Origin: Pseudoalteromonas sp. GCY
GTDB lineage: Bacteria > Pseudomonadota > Gammaproteobacteria > Enterobacterales > Alteromonadaceae
DNA: 64,000 nucleotides
Reading direction: 5' to 3'
Assembly (NCBI RefSeq): GCF_016695175.1
Contig: NZ_CP068023.1
Location: 484,501 to 548,500, forward strand
The notes under the pieces were generated by a model. That model was given only the letters and a program-made list of their open reading frames with translations. It searched no databases and had not been told where the DNA came from. Below, piece by piece: positions 57,517-64,000 of this stretch (position 1 is its first letter; every line of letters begins with the position of its first letter). The translations under genes and the position numbers were made by a program.

Positions 57517-57701
57517 GGTCAGTCCTAATCGCCCTACTAAAAGAGCTTATTTTAAGGGTTTCATTTACAAATGTCAGGTGTAAATCTACCCTTTTATAGG
57601 TAGTACAAAGGGACTGGTAGTTTATCTCGAAATTTATCCTAAAGGTTTAAATTTATACGCCGATAACCAATTTGATCCATCAAAAAGTCAGGTAACCACT
57701 T

Positions 57702-57911
57702 ATGAATATTTCCGGAAGTAACCTACCTGCTATGTCTGGAGCTGGTCAAAGCGGTGAAGTATACAGCGCCGTTTTGGCAAAAAAGCAACAGAAAGCAGAT
57801 GGACAAGCCGCGCTTGCTTTAATTGAATCTGCGGGCAGCAGTGCAACAGCACAAACGCCAGCTAAATCAGTGACAGCAACGCTAGGCAACAACATCAATA
57901 CATACGCGTAA
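57702..57911 (+). CDS. small protein resembling the YjfB putative motility family
   Basis: The 69-residue protein has a pattern like the YjfB-type small proteins: a short polar N-terminus, a central AVLAKKQQKADGQAALALIES helix and the ending LGNNINTYA. It has no signal peptide or membrane segment. The start codon lies 13 bases after the weak site AGGTAACC. A good intrinsic terminator follows, which supports a real transcription unit. The motility link is only by family name; no flagellar genes are nearby. Confidence 0.6.
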   Translation: MNISGSNLPAMSGAGQSGEVYSAVLAKKQQKADGQAALALIESAGSSATAQTPAKSVTATLGNNINTYA

Positions 57912-57965
57912 GCTTATGTCTGATGGCACGTTGTCTTCGGCATGTCCGATAGATATGTGCAAAGC

Positions 57966-57998
57966 AATCGGTGCTAGGGTCATTGGCACCGATTTTTT
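57966..57998. terminator. intrinsic terminator between convergent genes
   Basis: AATCGGTGC and GCACCGATT pair with an 11-base loop and are followed by TTTT on the plus strand. It separates the small gene from epmB. Confidence 0.8.
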
Positions 57999-58004
57999 GC
58001 GCTT

Positions 58005-59021
58005 TTAAGGGAGTAAATTTAAGTCAATCGGCGTTTTACTTGGCTGACCACCTATTTCTCGCACTAATTTAGGCACCAAAAATCCCGGCAGCACTTCCAA
58101 AAGCTCAGCCATTATTGCCTTGGCTTCACGTTCTTCTACATCAAAATGACTAGCGCCTTCTACCTTATCAAGTAAATGCAAATAATAAGGCAGTATATCT
58201 GCATCGAATAGGGCTTCACTCAATTGGGCTTGGGTTGCAACATCGGTATTAATTCCTTTAAGTAGCACAGCTTGGTTCAACAAGGTCACATTGGCTTGTT
58301 TAAGCTTTTGCATTGCCGCTTTAAAAGTATCATCGATTTCATTTGCATGATTAATGTGATTTACCAAAATCACCTTTAAATGACTCTTAGCTAAACGTTG
58401 GCACAAATCCTCGGTTATTCTCGCTGGGATCACTACCGGTAAGCGACTGTGAATACGCAAACGCTTGATTTGTGGTATAGCCTCTAATTGTTCTAACACC
58501 CAAGCTATCATGTCATCTCTGGCCATCAGCGGATCACCGCCACTTAAGATCACTTCATTGATTTCATGATGGGCGCGCAAATAATCAAATACTGGCTCTA
58601 AGGTGCGTTTGTTGACCTGATTATCCTGATAGGGGAAGTGGCGTCGAAAACAGTAGCGGCAGTTGACCGCACAACCGGTTTTGAGCATGAGCAATACCCT
58701 AGAACGGTACTTATGTAACAAACCAGGTACAGGCGCGTCTTGTTCTTCGAGTGGATCTTTACTAAATCCCGCTTCAGTTAAATATTCCTGATGTACAGGT
58801 AACACTTGTAATAGCAAGGGATCATGACGGTCCCCGTGGCGCATTTTAGCGATAAATGGGCGAGGTACTCGCATAGGAAACAAGCGCTTAGCTGCAAAGT
58901 CTCGTGCATCAAATTGGTCATGCAACCCCAAGATGTTGAGTAGCTCTTGTGGGTCAGTGACAACATTTGCTAATTCTTTTTGCCAGTTAGTCTGCAAATT
59001 TACTTCATTTATTTGTATCAT
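58005..59021 (-). CDS. epmB: EF-P lysine 2,3-aminomutase EpmB
   Basis: This 338-residue radical SAM enzyme isomerizes L-alpha-lysine to beta-lysine for attachment to EF-P. It contains the radical SAM cluster motif CAVNCRYCFRRHFPY and the lysine-aminomutase signature LSGGDPLMARDD, with KVEGASHFDV near the C-terminus. It is divergent from efp across 42 bases, the E. coli arrangement. Confidence 0.96.
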   Translation of the reverse strand: MIQINEVNLQTNWQKELANVVTDPQELLNILGLHDQFDARDFAAKRLFPMRVPRPFIAKMRHGDRHDPLLLQVLPVHQEYLTEAGFSKDPLEEQDAPVPGLLHKYRSRVLLMLKTGCAVNCRYCFRRHFPYQDNQVNKRTLEPVFDYLRAHHEINEVILSGGDPLMARDDMIAWVLEQLEAIPQIKRLRIHSRLPVVIPARITEDLCQRLAKSHLKVILVNHINHANEIDDTFKAAMQKLKQANVTLLNQAVLLKGINTDVATQAQLSEALFDADILPYYLHLLDKVEGASHFDVEEREAKAIMAELLEVLPGFLVPKLVREIGGQPSKTPIDLNLLP

Positions 59022-59063
59022 TAGCAGGTTAATTACTCGAATATACGTAGATTAGAGGATACG

Positions 59064-59630
59064 ATGGCGAATTATAGCACCAACGAGTTCAAGGGCGGCC
59101 TAAAAATTATGATGGACGGCGAGCCTTGTTCTATCTTAGAAAATGAAATGGTCAAGCCTGGTAAAGGACAAGCGTTTAACCGCGTTAAAATCCGTAAGCT
59201 TATCTCAGGTAAAGTACTAGAGAAAACATTTAAGTCTGGCGACTCAGTGGAAGGCGCAGACGTAATGGATACTGATCTAGCGTATTTATACACTGATGGT
59301 GAGTTCTGGCATTTCATGAACAACGAAACATTTGAGCAGATCGCAGCTGATGAAAAAGCACTTGGCGATAGCGTAAAATGGTTGGTTGAAAATGACGTTT
59401 GTACTATCACACTGTGGAATGGTAACCCAATCGCAGTAACACCACCTAACTTTGTTGAGCTTGAGATCACTGAAACAGATCCAGGCCTGAAAGGCGACAC
59501 TGCGGGTACTGGTGGTAAGCCTGCAACCCTAAGCACAGGTGCTGTTGTTCGTGTGCCTTTGTTCGTTCAAATTGGTGAAGTGATCAAAGTTGATACGCGT
59601 AGTGGCGAATACGTAAGCCGCGTAAAATAA
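59064..59630 (+). CDS. efp: translation elongation factor P
   Basis: The 188-residue EF-P relieves ribosome stalling at polyproline stretches. It has the three-barrel layout and the modified loop KPGKGQAF with Lys34 in the position that receives beta-lysine. epmA and epmB flank it, so the modification is expected. GAGG precedes the ATG. Confidence 0.98.
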   Translation: MANYSTNEFKGGLKIMMDGEPCSILENEMVKPGKGQAFNRVKIRKLISGKVLEKTFKSGDSVEGADVMDTDLAYLYTDGEFWHFMNNETFEQIAADEKALGDSVKWLVENDVCTITLWNGNPIAVTPPNFVELEITETDPGLKGDTAGTGGKPATLSTGAVVRVPLFVQIGEVIKVDTRSGEYVSRVK

Positions 59631-59659
59631 TAGCGTAAAGCAATTTACGATGTTTTATA

Positions 59660-59687
59660 AATCCCAGCATGTTGCTGGGATTTTTTT
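59660..59687 (+). terminator. intrinsic terminator after efp
   Basis: AATCCCAGCA-TGT-TGCTGGGATT is followed by TTTTT. It lies between efp and epmA and may reduce read-through into epmA. Confidence 0.9.
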
Positions 59688-59697
59688 GGAGTAAACA

Positions 59698-60672
59698 ATG
59701 ACGGTGAACAATTGGCAGCCAAGTGCAACGATAGAGACGCTTAGGCAAAGGGCTGCGATTTTAGCGAAGATACGGCACTTTTTTGCTGCTCGTGATGTGA
59801 TGGAAGTCGACACGCCGAGCCTTTCTCAAGCCTCAGTGACCGATCCTCACTTAGATACTTTCCATACTCGATTTGTTGGCCCAAATCACAGCCAAGGCTT
59901 GCCGTTATTTTTACAAACGTCACCTGAGTATGCGATGAAAAGACTACTTGCCGCGGGCAGTGGTGCGATTTTTCAATTATGTAAGGCTTTTCGTAACGAA
60001 GAGTCAGGGCGTCATCACAATCCAGAATTTACGATGTTAGAGTGGTATCGTCCGGGCTTTGACGAATTTGACTTAATGGCGGAAATCGATGAGCTGATGC
60101 AGATGTTATTGGACTGTCCAGCTAGTGACTCGATGACCTACCAGCAAGCCTTTGAGACACATCTTGGATTTGACCCTTTAAGCGTGTCGCTGACGGAATT
60201 GAAAGCGCACGCCAATAAATACGGTTATGGTGATATTGCAGCTATCGAGAATAATCCAGATACTTTACTGCAATTGCTATTTTGCATGGAAATTGAGCCT
60301 AAAATTGGTCAGCAGCAACCTTGTTTTGTTTATCACTTTCCGGCATCGCAAGCGGCGCTGGCAAAACTTAACCCGAAAGACAATCGCGTTGCAGGGCGTT
60401 TTGAGCTCTATTATCGCAATATGGAGCTGGCCAACGGATTTAACGAATTGACGGATGCGGTAGAGCAAAGAGCGCGTTTTGAGCAAGACAACCAACTCAG
60501 AGCTGAGATGGGATTGCATCCAGTGCCGGCTGATGAGCGGTTATTGGCTGCACTTGACGCGGGGATCCCCGATTGTGCTGGCGTTGCACTTGGAATAGAT
60601 AGGCTAGTCATGCTGGCGCTAAACAAAGCTAGTATCAGCGAAGTGCTCACATTTGATGTTTCGCGGGCTTAA
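59698..60672 (+). CDS. epmA: EF-P--(R)-beta-lysine ligase EpmA
   Basis: The 324-residue class II lysyl-tRNA-synthetase-like ligase attaches beta-lysine to EF-P Lys34. It lacks the anticodon-binding domain. Motif 2 reads [22 protein letters not shown] and motif 3 [14 protein letters not shown]. It overlaps the convergent chemoreceptor gene by four bases at the 3' end. Confidence 0.97.
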   Translation: MTVNNWQPSATIETLRQRAAILAKIRHFFAARDVMEVDTPSLSQASVTDPHLDTFHTRFVGPNHSQGLPLFLQTSPEYAMKRLLAAGSGAIFQLCKAFRNEESGRHHNPEFTMLEWYRPGFDEFDLMAEIDELMQMLLDCPASDSMTYQQAFETHLGFDPLSVSLTELKAHANKYGYGDIAAIENNPDTLLQLLFCMEIEPKIGQQQPCFVYHFPASQAALAKLNPKDNRVAGRFELYYRNMELANGFNELTDAVEQRARFEQDNQLRAEMGLHPVPADERLLAALDAGIPDCAGVALGIDRLVMLALNKASISEVLTFDVSRA

Positions 60673-60683
60673 CGCCGCGAAAC
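60658..60683. other. hairpin spanning two overlapping stop codons
   Basis: GTTTCGCGG and CCGCGAAAC form a perfect 9-bp stem. Its 8-base loop contains the overlapping epmA and chemoreceptor stop codons. No T-tract follows on either strand. Confidence 0.55.
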
Positions 60684-61895
60684 AAAGCGAGTAAGTTCTT
60701 TTTGAGTAGTTTCTGTGAGCTTTTGGGCACTTTGGCATTCAGCTAACGCGCCATCAATTTGTGATTTAGATTGCTGGCCCAGTTCGACAATTTGTTGCAC
60801 TGCTTGGTGGGTATGTTTTTGTGTTTCTTCAAGTTGGTGTACCGCACTAACGATTTCTTCTAATTGCGCTTGATTGCGTTCAAAGTCATCACTCATCGAA
60901 ATAAAGCCTTGAGAGGTGTCACTAATGGCTTTCTCTGCTGAGCTTGAGTGAGAAATCAATTGTTCTGATTCTTGATTGGTTTCACCTACTAGCACGTTCA
61001 TTTGATTGATAAAATCGCTGATCTGGCGGGTGGCAGCATTGACCTTGACCGACAGCGCACGAACTTCATCGGCAACCACTGCAAAGCCACGCCCGGCTTC
61101 ACCTGCTCGAGCTGCTTCAATTGCCGCATTGAGCGCAAGCAAGTTGGTTTGGTCGGAAAACTCTTCAACCATTTTTAGAATGTTGCGAATGTTCTCGCTA
61201 TTTTCTTTCAGGCCTGAAACCGTCGATGAAAAGTTACCTAGTAGCGTGGTGATTTGCTTTACTTCAGCGACAAGCTTAGTTAACGACTGTGACGAGCCGC
61301 GAACAAAGTGTAAGCTTTCAGTGTTGGCTTGATAAACCTGATCGGTATTATGCACAATACTTTGTAAACTGTGGCTGACCTGATCGGAAGCGGCAATAAT
61401 CGTGTCACCTTGGCTCAGCTGCTGCTGTCCATACTTTGCGGTACTTTGCATGGAGCTGGTGATATCGCGGTTGCTTTGTGTCGCCGCAGCGGCACTTTCG
61501 TATGTTTTTTCCAATAAGAGACTAAGGTGGGTGGTAAAGGTGTTGTACTGCTCGCTTAAATCTCTAAATTCGTCATAAGTGAATTGTGGCAGTTTCGCAT
61601 CTAAGTTACCGTTTTGGCGATTAACACGCTCCAATGACTCTTTCATCGCTTGTACAGGTCGCACGATTAAAAAGCGCATATAAAAGACGGTAAATGCAAA
61701 CGCAGCAATAATCACAATAGTGATCAGCCAAAATAGCCCCATATTCGCGCTAGATTGGGATAGCTCCGAATACAGCCAAAATAAACTAATTGCTTGAAAG
61801 AGAAGTAAAAAACCTAAATTGCCAACAATTTTGCGAGTTAGGGTAAAGAAAAACGTCTCTTCTAAAAAATTATAAATGCGCATATATAAACTCAT
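60669..61895 (-). CDS. methyl-accepting chemotaxis-type receptor
   Basis: The 408-residue protein has two closely spaced membrane helices (about 22-42 and 52-75) with almost no periplasmic loop. A HAMP-like linker and a long coiled-coil signalling domain with the tip [23 protein letters not shown] follow. Such receptors control CheA kinase; the missing sensor domain suggests it reads membrane or internal state, or partners with another sensor. It stands alone, with no che genes nearby. Confidence 0.93.
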   Translation of the reverse strand: MSLYMRIYNFLEETFFFTLTRKIVGNLGFLLLFQAISLFWLYSELSQSSANMGLFWLITIVIIAAFAFTVFYMRFLIVRPVQAMKESLERVNRQNGNLDAKLPQFTYDEFRDLSEQYNTFTTHLSLLLEKTYESAAAATQSNRDITSSMQSTAKYGQQQLSQGDTIIAASDQVSHSLQSIVHNTDQVYQANTESLHFVRGSSQSLTKLVAEVKQITTLLGNFSSTVSGLKENSENIRNILKMVEEFSDQTNLLALNAAIEAARAGEAGRGFAVVADEVRALSVKVNAATRQISDFINQMNVLVGETNQESEQLISHSSSAEKAISDTSQGFISMSDDFERNQAQLEEIVSAVHQLEETQKHTHQAVQQIVELGQQSKSQIDGALAECQSAQKLTETTQKELTRFVSRR

Positions 61896-61976
61896 ATTGG
61901 GCTCATCATTGTGCCACTTTATTTGTCTCAGTATAGATGAGCTAAATGGAATAACAATGCTAAAGCGATCAAGCAG

Positions 61977-62699
61977 TTACTCCGCTGGGGTGGCGTAGGC
62001 ACCAATGCCCTGTAAATACATTTTGGTTTGGCATGGAAAGTTGGTGAAAATACCATCCACCCCGAAATCTAGCATCATATCTATGTCTTGTTGTTTATCG
62101 ACCGTATAAGCAAATACCTTTAGCCCGCGAGATTTTGCGTCCAACACATATTCATGATTAATAAAGTTTTTGTCCATATGAATGCTGTAGGCATGGAGTG
62201 CTTCGGCAAATTGCGCATAATGAATTGGAATAGAAGCGGTTAATGCGCCAATTCTTACCCAAGGTAATTTTTGCTTTAGCCACAATAGTTGATGATGGTC
62301 AAAAGAGGAGATGAGTAGCTGCTCTCTGGTGATCACGCCTTGCTGGATATGTTCTTCAATATAGGTAACGAATTTATCTAGGCCAAAGGTATGCTTCAAT
62401 TCTAAATTGATATCTGTCTGTTTGCCTATGGTGGCGAACACTTGCTGCAACGTGGGAATTGATTGCCCTTTACCGGCATCAAGCGTGGCAAGGTAGGCTT
62501 GAGTTTGTTCATTAACTTTACCCACGCCGTTAGTGGTTCTGTCTAGCCAAGTGTCATGGATAATGGCGTAATCATCCGCGCAACTTTGCACATCCAACTC
62601 AATACCATCAACGCCAATATGGAGAGCGGCTTCTATTGCAGCAAGTGTGTTCTCTGGATAGCTGCCACTGGCTCCACGGTGCGCTAAGACTTGAATCAT
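61977..62699 (-). CDS. glycerophosphodiester phosphodiesterase
   Basis: The 240-residue cytoplasmic enzyme hydrolyses glycerophosphodiesters to glycerol-3-phosphate and an alcohol. Family residues are visible in LAHRGASGSYPENTLAAIEAAL, GIELDVQ, IIHDTWLDRTTNG and INLELK. No signal peptide is present, so it is UgpQ-like rather than GlpQ-like. ATG 62699 has AAGGA upstream and overlaps the stop of the transporter gene (ATGA). Confidence 0.92.
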   Translation of the reverse strand: MIQVLAHRGASGSYPENTLAAIEAALHIGVDGIELDVQSCADDYAIIHDTWLDRTTNGVGKVNEQTQAYLATLDAGKGQSIPTLQQVFATIGKQTDINLELKHTFGLDKFVTYIEEHIQQGVITREQLLISSFDHHQLLWLKQKLPWVRIGALTASIPIHYAQFAEALHAYSIHMDKNFINHEYVLDAKSRGLKVFAYTVDKQQDIDMMLDFGVDGIFTNFPCQTKMYLQGIGAYATPAE

Positions 62700-63559
62700 G
62701 CTTTTTTCCTTGTAATAGACCAAGTTTCAAAACAGGCTGCACTAACTACCAACAACCCGCCAAGTAATGTTGTAAGTGTCAACGTCTCGTGTAACAGAAT
62801 ATAAGCTAATAGCGTTCCATACAATGGTTGTAAACAAGAAATTAACCCAGCAGTGGTGGCAGATAAATAACGTAGGCTAGAGGCAAACAAGGCGTGTGGA
62901 ATTGCCGTAAATATTGCTCCTGCAAGCAAGATTAACCAGAGGTTTTCTGTGGATACTTGCTGAATGGGCACTTCCACAAATGCTAACAGCATGAGGCATG
63001 CAACAAGCGTTTGATAAAGCATTGTGTGTGGGCCGCTATAGTGAGAAAAGAAGCGCTTTTGGAGCAAGTTGCGTAGCGCAAAGAGTGCGCCCGAGAATAC
63101 GCCCGTAATAATCCCCAAGGTAACTTGGTTGCCAAGGTTCGCTTCTGGTACTAACAGATAGATACCAAATAATACTGCGCTCGCACTGATAAAATCTTTT
63201 AGCTGTACACGGCTGCGAGTGAAAAGTGGCTCTAAAAAAACGGTGATCACGGGGTAGGTGAAAAAGGCAATGATCCCAACTGCAATTCCCGCCATTTGCA
63301 TGCCTGCAAAGTAAGTCACCCAATGGAGTCCCACGATGACACCAAGAACTAAAGCCGTTAGATAATCTTTTTTATGTATTAATTTTATCGGCTGCTGTTG
63401 TATTTTGAGTAACAGTAGTAGCACAAAGAAAGCAACGGCGGTACGGTAAACGGTGATATCCAGTGCTGAGAGTGAAATTAATTTTGAAAATAATGCTGTT
63501 CCACCAAATAATAAAACGGCACTATGGAGCGAGAGCAAAGCGGACTGTTGTGGGCGCAT
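62696..63559 (-). CDS. EamA/DMT-superfamily transporter
   Basis: The 287-residue inner-membrane protein has ten hydrophobic segments in two EamA repeats (for example LGVIVGLHWVTYFAGMQMAGIAVG and LSATTAGLISCLQPLYGTLLAYILL). The family exports or imports small metabolites and amino acids; the substrate cannot be told from sequence. It is translationally coupled to the phosphodiesterase gene downstream. Confidence 0.9.
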   Translation of the reverse strand: MRPQQSALLSLHSAVLLFGGTALFSKLISLSALDITVYRTAVAFFVLLLLLKIQQQPIKLIHKKDYLTALVLGVIVGLHWVTYFAGMQMAGIAVGIIAFFTYPVITVFLEPLFTRSRVQLKDFISASAVLFGIYLLVPEANLGNQVTLGIITGVFSGALFALRNLLQKRFFSHYSGPHTMLYQTLVACLMLLAFVEVPIQQVSTENLWLILLAGAIFTAIPHALFASSLRYLSATTAGLISCLQPLYGTLLAYILLHETLTLTTLLGGLLVVSAACFETWSITRKKA

Positions 63560-63691
63560 ATTGAATATTAGAACTGTTTTTTAGCAGTCTATCATTTAAT
63601 CGCTTTGAGATGACAAGATTGTTGACACTTGTCACTCAACATTCTGCGCTTAAACGTAAATAATAATAAAAAGAGTGAATCAGAGAAGCTT

Positions 63692-64000
63692 GTGTCCATA
63701 ACCACAGAATTTACCCTAGTTGAGAAACGGCGCTCATTTTGGAATGCCGGACCCCTTATATTTTCAACCTTTTATTTTTTCCCATTAATATTTAACTGGG
63801 CGCAATTGAATGCAGTTAATATTGCGTTGCAAGTTGTTGTGTACCTTAGTTTTGTCCTGCTCTATTGGCAGAGTATTACAAAAACGGGCAATGCGTTGGT
63901 GATGAATTTAGTGCTGATGGCAGGGCTTTGTGTCGCAGGTAGTTGGGTGACGACCGGGACGAGTTCATTATTTGGCTTTATTGCTTTTTTCTGCGGTTTT
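63692..64000 (+). CDS. polytopic membrane protein, 5' part (possible sensor kinase)
   Basis: An open frame runs from GTG 63692 to the window edge. After a short polar start (SITTEFTLVEKRRSFWNAGP) it encodes at least three membrane helices (LIFSTFYFFPLIFNW, IALQVVVYLSFVLLYW, ALVMNLVLMAGLCVAGSWV). The N-terminal pattern recalls the five-helix sensor domain of DesK-type histidine kinases, but the catalytic part lies outside the window. The start codon is uncertain. Confidence 0.55.
   Translation, partial: MSITTEFTLVEKRRSFWNAGPLIFSTFYFFPLIFNWAQLNAVNIALQVVVYLSFVLLYWQSITKTGNALVMNLVLMAGLCVAGSWVTTGTSSLFGFIAFFCGF

Overview
The window looks like a chromosomal segment of a marine gammaproteobacterium of the Pseudoalteromonas/Alteromonadales type. 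This rests on the housekeeping gene order (aroQ-accB-accC, dsbD-cutA, fxsA-groES-groEL, epmB/efp/epmA), on protein flavour and on moderate GC. The genus is an inference; no marker such as 16S rRNA is present.

Region 1 (1-33.4 kb) is a large non-ribosomal peptide synthetase (NRPS) locus. The first gene enters from the left edge with a PLP aminotransferase domain followed by C-A-PCP. Two three-module synthetases follow, each with a TubC-type N-terminal docking domain; the last carries an epimerization domain and a terminal thioesterase. Seven modules are visible. Reading the Stachelhaus positions by eye gives Gly, Asp, Asn, Asn, Thr, D-Leu-like and an unassigned (perhaps basic) residue. The aminotransferase-C-A-PCP order is that of iturin/mycosubtilin synthetases, so a beta-amino-acyl heptapeptide is the working hypothesis; the PKS part would lie to the left of the window. 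Downstream genes with the same orientation encode a SyrP-like Fe/2-oxoglutarate dioxygenase, a lipoprotein serine hydrolase of the beta-lactamase family, a DUF697-like protein, a tiny membrane protein, a SyrD/PvdE-type peptide-export ABC transporter, a band-7/SPFH membrane protein and a DUF6765-like protein.

Region 2 (33.4-42.6 kb) is mostly backbone: a secreted orphan, a CAT-anticodon tRNA with a nearby tRNA fragment and hairpin, accBC, aroQ, dsbD-cutA, fxsA and groESL.

Region 3 (42.6-57.9 kb) lies between groEL and epmB, which are near neighbours in Escherichia coli, and it is an accessory hotspot. It holds two orphan genes bracketed by a direct repeat of the groEL 3' end plus its terminator, a secreted-protein fragment, a 1000-bp IS982-type insertion with a frameshifted transposase, further secreted proteins, and an apparently self-contained operon of about 8.5 kb: TetR regulator, RND exporter, LolA-like carrier, outer-membrane barrel, flavin halogenase, PvcA-type isonitrile synthase and PvcB-type dioxygenase. 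Two matching operator palindromes precede tetR and the exporter. This predicted (halogenated) aromatic isonitrile pathway with dedicated export is the most interesting system here. The coding frames around the halogenase/isonitrile synthase junction look damaged or slippery at homopolymer runs.

Region 4 (57.9-64 kb) is backbone again: the EF-P beta-lysylation set (epmB, efp, epmA), a chemotaxis-type receptor, a DMT transporter with a glycerophosphodiester phosphodiesterase, and the start of a membrane protein leaving the right edge.
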